From an uncultured Collinsella sp. (lineage in GTDB: Bacteria > Actinomycetota > Coriobacteriia > Coriobacteriales > Coriobacteriaceae), in the NCBI GenBank assembly GCA_900759435.1, contig CAAEVD010000052.1, forward strand, positions 1-7,328: 7,328 nucleotides of DNA, read 5' to 3'. The stretch's first letter is position 1, and each line of letters begins with the position of its first letter. Below, one piece after another: positions 1 to 4,025 of the stretch. The position numbers and the translations under genes were made by a program. Under the pieces are notes generated by a model, which searched no databases, had not been told where the DNA came from, and worked only from the letters and a program-made list of their open reading frames with translations.

Positions 1-1
1 G

Positions 2-61
2 AGGAAGCGGCTCAGGGCGATATACGCCGTGATGCGCGACCGGGTGCCCTACCGGGAGTAG
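2..61 (+). CDS. C-terminal tail of a transposase, probably IS110 family (partial)
   Basis: Only the last 19 codons lie in the window; the frame is open from base 2 and stops at TAG 59-61. The peptide reads RKRLRAIYAVMRDRVPYRE. The pattern of a basic helix, then IYA, a short R/D segment and a final aromatic residue resembles the C-terminus of IS110-family (DEDD/serine) transposases. The downstream bases support this: a TTGACA box lies 9 nt past the stop, as expected for the short right end of IS110 elements. The catalytic domains lie outside the window, so the family is an inference from a short tail and its context. It could be another transposase or an unrelated gene end. Confidence 0.45.
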   Translation, partial: RKRLRAIYAVMRDRVPYRE

Positions 62-93
62 CCCCGACGGTTGACAAAACTATAGGAACACCC
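62..93 (+). mobile_element. Putative right end of the IS110-like element
   Basis: The 32 bases after the transposase stop contain TTGACAAAACTATAGGAACA (71-90), which resembles the terminal sequence of IS110-type elements. That family has a very short non-coding right end and usually no terminal inverted repeats or target duplication, so the boundary cannot be set from this side alone. I place it near 86-93 by inference. The flank from about 94 on is then host DNA leading to the magnesium operon. Confidence 0.35.
71..76 (+). promoter_or_regulatory. Lone -35 box TTGACA in the IS right end
   Basis: This is a perfect sigma70 -35 hexamer with no good -10 at 16-18 nt downstream; the bases at 94-99 read AATGAC. 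In IS110-family elements the -35 in the right end and the -10 in the left end are known to form a full promoter only in the excised circle, where it drives bridge RNA. The same box could also give weak outward transcription toward the magnesium operon. Confidence 0.35.
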
Positions 94-121
94 AATGACT
101 ATGTCACGGATGCGTCAGTGT

Positions 122-150
122 TTGGTATGCCTGCAATGTGCAGCGCATAA
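122..150 (+). promoter_or_regulatory. Weak candidate promoter for the magnesium operon
   Basis: TTGGTA (122-127) and GCATAA (145-150) are separated by 17 nt, giving a mediocre sigma70-like match. It overlaps the hairpin at 126-149. No better promoter was found in the leader. If used, the transcript would start near 157 and carry all the downstream leader structures. A second possibility is transcription entering from the insertion sequence. Confidence 0.2.
126..149 (+). promoter_or_regulatory. Leader inverted repeat / hairpin 1
   Basis: TATGC CTGCA (126-135) pairs with TGCAG (139-143) and GCATA (145-149), leaving a bulged C144 and an ATG loop. The ten pairs form a compact dyad. It may be an RNA hairpin or, given its overlap with the candidate promoter, a protein-binding operator. 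Confidence 0.4.
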
Positions 151-158
151 ATTCGATG

Positions 159-286
159 CCGCAGGGCGATGCTGATGCTATAGTTACTGCGGTTAATGAG
201 GGTCAAGAGAAAGGTTACAGGTGAAATCCAAACCTCGACCATACAGTCGATGACCCCATGCAGGTGCTTTTTGCGCATGCACGGGG
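159..286 (+). ncRNA. Structured 5' leader: candidate cis-regulatory RNA with alternative hairpins
   Basis: Stem P1 pairs CCGCAG (159-164) with CTGCGG (187-192). A three-way junction follows: GGGTCA (200-205) with TGACCC (251-256) closes over AGGTT/AACCT (212-216/231-235) and TCGAC/GTCGA (235-239/246-250), with T235 able to join only one of the two. A competing hairpin uses the same C tract: CCCC 254-257 with GGGG 283-286, TGCA 259-262 with TGCA 278-281, GTGC 264-267 with GCGC 273-276, around a TTTTT loop. Stems 200-256 and 254-286 share bases 254-256 and so exclude each other, as in riboswitch-type switches. The gene context (Mg2+ transport) suggests ion sensing. The invariant 5' core of the M-box class is not present, so no known class is assigned. 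Pairing was found by eye and not by energy calculation. Confidence 0.4.
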
Positions 287-340
287 TGTAAGCGTCGAGC
301 GGCGTGCCGCCCGCGCATGCGTATACATATCCAGAAGCCC

Positions 341-369
341 CCGGACGCCGCACGCGCGGCCGCGTCCGG
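341..369 (+). promoter_or_regulatory. GC-rich hairpin abutting the Shine-Dalgarno sequence
   Basis: CCGGAC (341-346) pairs with GTCCGG (364-369) and GCCGC (347-351) with GCGGC (356-360); an alternative register extends the outer stem to 8 bp (341-348/362-369). The 3' arm ends in the first two bases of the GGAGGA Shine-Dalgarno at 368-373. No T run follows, so it is not an intrinsic terminator. Its position suggests that it limits ribosome access and acts as the expression platform of the leader. Confidence 0.45.
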
Positions 370-376
370 AGGAATT

Positions 377-409
377 ATGATGGGGAGCACCATTGAATTA
401 TCTGAGTGA
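377..409 (+). CDS. Possible leader peptide MMGSTIELSE
   Basis: A ten-codon ORF starts at ATG 377 or ATG 380 and ends at TGA 407-409, in a different frame from the MgtE-like gene and overlapping its first codons. GGAGGA at 368-373 sits 6 nt before ATG 380, so the best Shine-Dalgarno of the leader serves this ORF and not the TTG start of the main gene (19 nt away). The stop lies 1 nt before an in-frame ATG (411) of the main gene, which would allow termination-reinitiation. It is too short to judge by coding statistics and may be chance. Confidence 0.25.
   Translation: MMGSTIELSE
382..387 (+). promoter_or_regulatory. Ribosome binding site deciding the TTG start
   Basis: GGGGAG ends 5 nt before TTG 393-395. 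An in-frame TGA at 378-380 rules out any earlier start. The next in-frame ATG (411) has only weak GAGTGAG upstream and would remove conserved-looking PRC-barrel residues YLSE. Confidence 0.6.
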
Positions 410-2237
410 GATGCTCAAACTGCCGGTCTTGGACGTCGACGGCGAAAAGCTCGGCGTGGTCAACGATTTTGGTATTGCTACCGGCGAAGTTTTTCCACAC
501 GTGACGTCGCTCGCGTTCCGCGGTCCCGGCAAGACGCCGTTTATGATCAGCTGGCGCAAATGGGTCGACCGTATCGACGAGACGGGTGTACACCTTAAGA
601 CGTCGGCCACCGAAATCCGTTTTTCGTACCTGCAGCCGACCGAACTCCTGCTCGCCCGCGACGTGCTCAACAAGCAGATCGTCGACACGCAGGGCATGAA
701 GGTCGTGCGCGTAAACGACATCAAGTTTTCCATGTCGGGCGAAAACCAGCTGCGCCTGCTGGGCGCCGAGGTCGGTGCCCGCGGTCTGCTACGCGCCATC
801 AGCCCCGCGCTCGAGCATATCGTCGAAGGCTTTATGAAGCACCTGGGCAAGCCGCTCAGTGAGGACATCATCGCTTGGTCCTACATGGACCTGCTCGATC
901 GCTCGACCAAGAACATTCAACTCTCGGTGTCGCACAAGACGCTCGGCGAGCTGCATCCTGCCGACATCGCCGACATTATCGAGCAGCTCGACCCGCGCCT
1001 ACGTGCGCAGGTGTTTGCGCAGCTCGATACTGCCCAGGCCGCCGAGGCCATCTCGGAGTTCGATGACGACGAGCTTATGACCGAGATGCTCGAGGGCCTG
1101 TCCGACACGGACGCATCGTCGATGCTGGCCATGATGGACCCGGACGATGCAGCCGACCTGATCGACGAGCTCGATTACGAGAAGGCCGAGAAGCTCCTGC
1201 GCCTGATGGGCGTCAAGGAGGAGAAGGCGATTCGTAATCTGCTGGGGTATGAGGACAACACCGCCGGCCGCATCATGACCTCGGAGTTTGTCTCCCTGCC
1301 CGCCACGGCGACGGTCGCTGACGCCATCGAGGCGATCCGCCAGCTCGACGAGGACTTCGAGAGCGTCTACTACGTCTATACCGAGGACCCGAGCGGCATG
1401 CTGACGGGCGTGCTCTCGCTGCGTACGCTGATTGTGGCCGACCGCGATGCCACGCTGGGCCAGTTGGCCTACCGCGACCTGGTCTATGTATCGCCCGACG
1501 AGGACCAGGAAGACGTGACGGACGAGATGACCAAGTACGACCTGGTTGCCATCCCTGTCTGCGACGAGAACCGTCATATCCTGGGTATCGTGACCTTCGA
1601 CGACGCCATGGACGTTATCGCCGAGGAGCACCAGGAGGACCTGCAGATCGCCGGTGTCGGCTCGGGCGATAGCGCGTCGGACGACTCGACGAACGTGCTC
1701 AGCTGGTTTGTGCATCGCCAGTACTGGGTTGTCGTGTGGGGCATTGCCTCGTGCATTATGGCGACCGTGTTGGGAACGGCACTCGGCTCCGCGCATTTGG
1801 TGGTGTTCCCCATGTGCGCCATGCCGCTCGTGTTGCTGGCTGCCTCGCGTATGGTGTCGTTCGTCAAGAACTACTTCCTGGAGTATGACGGTCACGACGA
1901 CGAGCCCAAGCCGTATCTGGGGTTCTTCTTCCAGAGCACGGGCATGGGCCTGATTCTGTCACTCGTGACCTATCTGTGCGCCCAGCTGGTGCGCACCGCT
2001 GCGTTCCCCGATGCGCCCATGTTTGAGGAGCAACTCTTTACCGGGTGCTTTAATATCGCTGCCATCATTTGCCTGGTTGGCAACATGAGCGCCGTGATTT
2101 ACCTGATGGTGCTGTTCTGGCGTGACGAGCATGACCTCAACACGTCGGGCACCGCCATGAACGTTATTGCCGTCATGATCTCGTGCGTGGCGTACTGCGC
2201 CGCTGCGGTGCTGCTCACCATGTCGGTCATTGGTTAG
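393..2237 (+). CDS. MgtE-like membrane protein with PRC-barrel, MgtE_N and CBS domains
   Basis: The product is 614 aa from a TTG start. Residues 3-80 match a PRC-barrel (YLSEMLKLPVLDVDGEKLG), and 88-145 look like a second one. Residues 185-270 are an MgtE_N superhelix rich in acidic residues (LHPADIADIIEQLDP, then DPDDAADLIDEL). About 297-355 and 365-418 form a CBS pair, followed by a plug-helix-like segment (DVIAEEHQEDLQIAGVG). Five hydrophobic helices follow (about 453-473, 477-500, 516-540, 557-583, 597-613). Canonical MgtE is a Mg2+-gated Mg2+ channel in the inner membrane, about 450 aa, whose cytoplasmic domains bind Mg2+. Here the sensing part is well kept, but the channel signature GGNxGxQ on the second helix is absent (LLAASRMVS instead) and the DPA segment near the last helix reads DLNTSGTAM. 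It may therefore be a divergent Mg2+ transporter or a sensor/regulator of the transporter encoded 8 nt downstream. Domain calls are firm; transport activity is uncertain. Confidence 0.85.
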   Translation: MNYLSEMLKLPVLDVDGEKLGVVNDFGIATGEVFPHVTSLAFRGPGKTPFMISWRKWVDRIDETGVHLKTSATEIRFSYLQPTELLLARDVLNKQIVDTQGMKVVRVNDIKFSMSGENQLRLLGAEVGARGLLRAISPALEHIVEGFMKHLGKPLSEDIIAWSYMDLLDRSTKNIQLSVSHKTLGELHPADIADIIEQLDPRLRAQVFAQLDTAQAAEAISEFDDDELMTEMLEGLSDTDASSMLAMMDPDDAADLIDELDYEKAEKLLRLMGVKEEKAIRNLLGYEDNTAGRIMTSEFVSLPATATVADAIEAIRQLDEDFESVYYVYTEDPSGMLTGVLSLRTLIVADRDATLGQLAYRDLVYVSPDEDQEDVTDEMTKYDLVAIPVCDENRHILGIVTFDDAMDVIAEEHQEDLQIAGVGSGDSASDDSTNVLSWFVHRQYWVVVWGIASCIMATVLGTALGSAHLVVFPMCAMPLVLLAASRMVSFVKNYFLEYDGHDDEPKPYLGFFFQSTGMGLILSLVTYLCAQLVRTAAFPDAPMFEEQLFTGCFNIAAIICLVGNMSAVIYLMVLFWRDEHDLNTSGTAMNVIAVMISCVAYCAAAVLLTMSVIG

Positions 2238-2241
2238 GTGG
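2236..2241 (+). promoter_or_regulatory. Ribosome binding site overlapping the upstream stop
   Basis: AGGTGG overlaps the TAG stop of the MgtE-like gene and ends 4 nt before GTG 2246. This sets the start of the transporter and suggests translational coupling between the two genes. A longer reading frame back to GTG 2183 would overlap the upstream gene by 55 nt and add an unrelated Arg/His-rich stretch. Confidence 0.5.
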
Positions 2242-2245
2242 TCGC

Positions 2246-3508
2246 GTGCAAAATACCAAGCAAAAGTCGGGCACCAAGCAAAAGTTGACCATCGCGGCCA
2301 TCTTTGGCGCTATGGGTCCCGGTCTGCTGGCGGCGCTTTCGGGCAATGACGCCGGCGGCATTGCAACGTATTCCAGCGCGGGCGCCAGCTATGGCTACAA
2401 GATGCTCTGGATGCTTCCCGTCATGACCGTGCTGCTTATCGTGACGCAGGAGACCGCGGCGCGCTGCGGATGCGTCACGGGTAAGGGCCTGGCGTCGCTC
2501 ATTCGCGAGCGCTTTGGCGTGCGCAAGAGCGTGTTGGCCATGGCGGCGCTGTTGATCGCCAACACGGCGGTGACCATCTCGGAGTTCGCGGGTATCGCGA
2601 GTGGCCTTGCTCTGTTTGGCGTGCCGGCGAGCATCTCGGTGCCGCTCGTGGCGCTGCTGGTGTGGATGCTTACCATGTCGGGCAGTTTCCAGCGCATCGA
2701 GAAGATTTTGCTGCTGGTAAGCTGCGTGTTCGTGACCTACGTCGTCGCCGCGTTTATGGCCGGCCCCAACTGGGGCGAGGTCGCGGTCGACCTGGTCGTG
2801 CCTAACATTCAAAATGATCCCAACTACGTGTCGCTCGTGGTCGCAACGATCGGTACCACCATCGCGCCGTGGATGATTTTCTTGGCGCAGAACAACGTGG
2901 TCGATAAGAACGCGGGCGAGGACGATATCGTGCTGCAGCGCATCGATACCGTGAGCGGCTCGCTTGCCGCCGATGTCATTGCCGGCTTTATTATCATCAC
3001 GACCGGTACGGTGTTGTTCCCGGCGGGTATTCAGATTAGCGATGCCGCCGATGCTGCCCGCGCGTTGGAGCCTATTGCGGGTCAGTGGTCCACGGTACTG
3101 TTTGCCTCGGGCCTGGTCGCGGCGAGCTTCTTGGCTGCCTGCGTGCTGCCGGGCGTTACGTCGAGCGCTATCTGCGAGGCATTTGGCTGGGAGCGCGGTG
3201 CCGACCGCAGCTGGGACGAGGCCCCGGTCTATCGCGGCATCATTACGGCCATCATCGGTATCTCTGCCGTGCTGGTGCTTATGCCCGGCGTCGATCTGTT
3301 CCAGATTATGATGACCTCGCAGGTCATCAATGGCGTGCTACTGCCCGTGGTTCTGGTGTTCCAGGTGGTTATTGCCGCTGACCGTCACATTATGGGCGCT
3401 AACCGCAACGGCCGCGTGTGGAATGTGCTCACTTGGGCGACTATCGGTGTGATTACGGTGCTCACGGTCGTCATGTTTGTTCTGCAGGCGATGGGTTACA
3501 GCGCTTAG
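2246..3508 (+). CDS. Nramp-related magnesium transporter (NRMT type, SLC11 family)
   Basis: From GTG 2246 the product is 420 aa, a normal Nramp length, with about 11 membrane helices (20-40, 48-67, 95-121, 128-145, 152-171, 196-215, 237-259, 281-303, 329-348, 353-377, 392-413). The first helix carries the broken-helix motif GPGLLAALSGNDAGG (24-38), where proton-coupled Mn/Fe Nramps have DPGN. The sixth reads TTIAPWMIFLAQN (204-216), where they have the metal-ligand Met and His of the MPH motif. These replacements are those of Nramp-related magnesium transporters, known from Clostridium acetobutylicum and, structurally, from Eggerthella lenta, which bind a larger hydrated ion. The predicted role is Mg2+ (possibly also Mn2+) uptake across the cytoplasmic membrane. 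The start is 8 nt after the MgtE-like gene, and a terminator follows the stop, so the two form one operon. The short cytoplasmic N-tail is Lys/Gln-rich. Family call is secure; Mg2+ preference is inferred from motifs and context. Confidence 0.88.
   Translation: MQNTKQKSGTKQKLTIAAIFGAMGPGLLAALSGNDAGGIATYSSAGASYGYKMLWMLPVMTVLLIVTQETAARCGCVTGKGLASLIRERFGVRKSVLAMAALLIANTAVTISEFAGIASGLALFGVPASISVPLVALLVWMLTMSGSFQRIEKILLLVSCVFVTYVVAAFMAGPNWGEVAVDLVVPNIQNDPNYVSLVVATIGTTIAPWMIFLAQNNVVDKNAGEDDIVLQRIDTVSGSLAADVIAGFIIITTGTVLFPAGIQISDAADAARALEPIAGQWSTVLFASGLVAASFLAACVLPGVTSSAICEAFGWERGADRSWDEAPVYRGIITAIIGISAVLVLMPGVDLFQIMMTSQVINGVLLPVVLVFQVVIAADRHIMGANRNGRVWNVLTWATIGVITVLTVVMFVLQAMGYSA
2255..2285 (+). repeat. 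13-nt direct repeat in the transporter N-tail
   Basis: ACCAAGCAAAAGT occurs at 2255-2267 and again at 2273-2285 with an 18-nt period, encoding TKQK twice in frame (TKQKSG TKQKLT). This is a small in-frame duplication in a cytoplasmic tail, immediately after the start codon. Confidence 0.8.
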
Positions 3509-3526
3509 CGCCTCTTTTGGACTCCA

Positions 3527-3561
3527 AACAGGCCGCAGCGATGGGCTGCGGCCTGTTTTTT
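3527..3561 (+). terminator. Intrinsic terminator of the magnesium operon
   Basis: A perfect 13-bp stem, AACAGGCCGCAGC (3527-3539) with its complement (3545-3557), has a GATGG loop; the run of six T (3556-3561) overlaps the stem end. It begins 18 nt after the transporter stop, the classical position for rho-independent termination. Confidence 0.93.
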
Positions 3562-3591
3562 GTCTGCTATAGGGTGTTAGTTATATAGCAA

Positions 3592-3819
3592 TGGACAAAA
3601 AATGCCAAATATGAGTACTGTTGCTAAGTGAATAGCATTTACATCCTAAAAGATAATGAACATAGCCTTTAGTATGTTCATTAAAATTGGCTCCAATACG
3701 CCTTAAACCAGTCAGGTTGGCTGCTTTAGGGGGTTGTAGGGGTCGCTCGGACGTCATTTTGGGTGGTTTTGCCTGCTACTAAAATGGTAACAGTACTCAT
3801 ATTTGCCCTTTTTTGCCCA
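3592..3819. repeat. AT-rich segment bounded by a 31-bp inverted repeat (MITE-like)
   Basis: AACAGTACTCATATTTG at 3789-3805 is the exact reverse complement of 3606-3622. The match continues outward through a 3-base mismatch, then TTTTTTG and CCA, giving arms of 31 positions with 27 identities (3592-3622 and 3789-3819). The enclosed 166 bases contain no convincing ORF, and the left two-thirds is clearly more AT-rich than the flanking genes. An internal dyad lies at 3654-3683. No target-site duplication is visible at either set of ends. It could be a non-autonomous mobile element, a decayed insertion, or a genus-specific intergenic repeat. Confidence 0.55.
3654..3683. repeat. 11-bp dyad inside the AT-rich segment
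   Basis: TAATGAACATA (3654-3664) and TATGTTCATTA (3673-3683) are perfect complements around an 8-nt spacer, GCCTTTAG. There is no T run after it. It could be a protein-binding site or a folding centre of the element that encloses it. Confidence 0.5.
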
Positions 3820-3964
3820 CAGACCTTTGAGGGTGCGGCGAAAAGGGCTTGTTTTGATTGTTTGGGGCAGGCACGAGGCGCGGAAACGATGTCTGGAGCG
3901 ACGGAGCGGCCTGGAATTCATCCGTAGAGGTCTTCATTGGCTGCGCCAGGAGTGTCCCTAACTG
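3820..3964. other. Gene-free spacer with nothing recognised
   Basis: This GC-rich stretch lies between the inverted-repeat segment and the 18-bp palindrome. A 90-codon minus-strand frame crosses it and runs into the acyltransferase 3' end, but it has no recognisable protein character. Only a trivial hairpin (TGGC/GCCA near 3935-3945) is visible. I see no promoter, RNA gene or coding sequence. Confidence 0.4.
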
Positions 3965-4002
3965 CCGGAGGGGGTGTCTGCCGTGGCAGACACCCCCTCC
4001 GG
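3965..4002. repeat. Perfect 18+18 bp palindrome
   Basis: CCGGAGGGGGTGTCTGCC (3965-3982) and its exact complement (3985-4002) are separated by GT. As RNA it would form a very stable stem on either strand. It lies 23 nt past the acyltransferase stop (minus strand), where a terminator would be expected, but neither side has a T run (the minus-strand sequence after it is CAGTTAGGGA). It may stop or stabilise 3' ends without a classical U tract, or be a dispersed REP-like palindrome. Confidence 0.75.
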
Positions 4003-4025
4003 ATGTGGGAAGTTTGCGCTGCAGG

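Noticed and set aside
71..99. Complete promoter formed by TTGACA and the flanking host DNA
   Set aside because: The hexamer 17 nt downstream is AATGAC, and nearby TAT-containing registers have wrong spacing, so a full promoter is not supported.
100..290. Canonical M-box (ykoK) magnesium riboswitch
   Set aside because: Two short stretches resemble parts of the M-box, but the highly conserved GTTAGGTGAGGCTCCT core and the CTGCCC segment in correct order are not found. Only a divergent relative or a different structure remains possible.
999..1895. 298-codon minus-strand open frame
   Set aside because: It is the antisense shadow of the MgtE-like gene, rich in His, Arg and Gln, with no recognisable domain.
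2183..2245. Longer start (GTG 2183) for the Nramp-related transporter
   Set aside because: It overlaps the MgtE-like gene by 55 nt and adds a non-conserved Arg/His-rich stretch. GTG 2246 has AGGTGG just upstream and gives a normal family length.
3965..4002. Classical rho-independent terminator for the acyltransferase
   Set aside because: The stem is excellent, but no T run follows on either strand, so I list it as a palindrome of unknown function.
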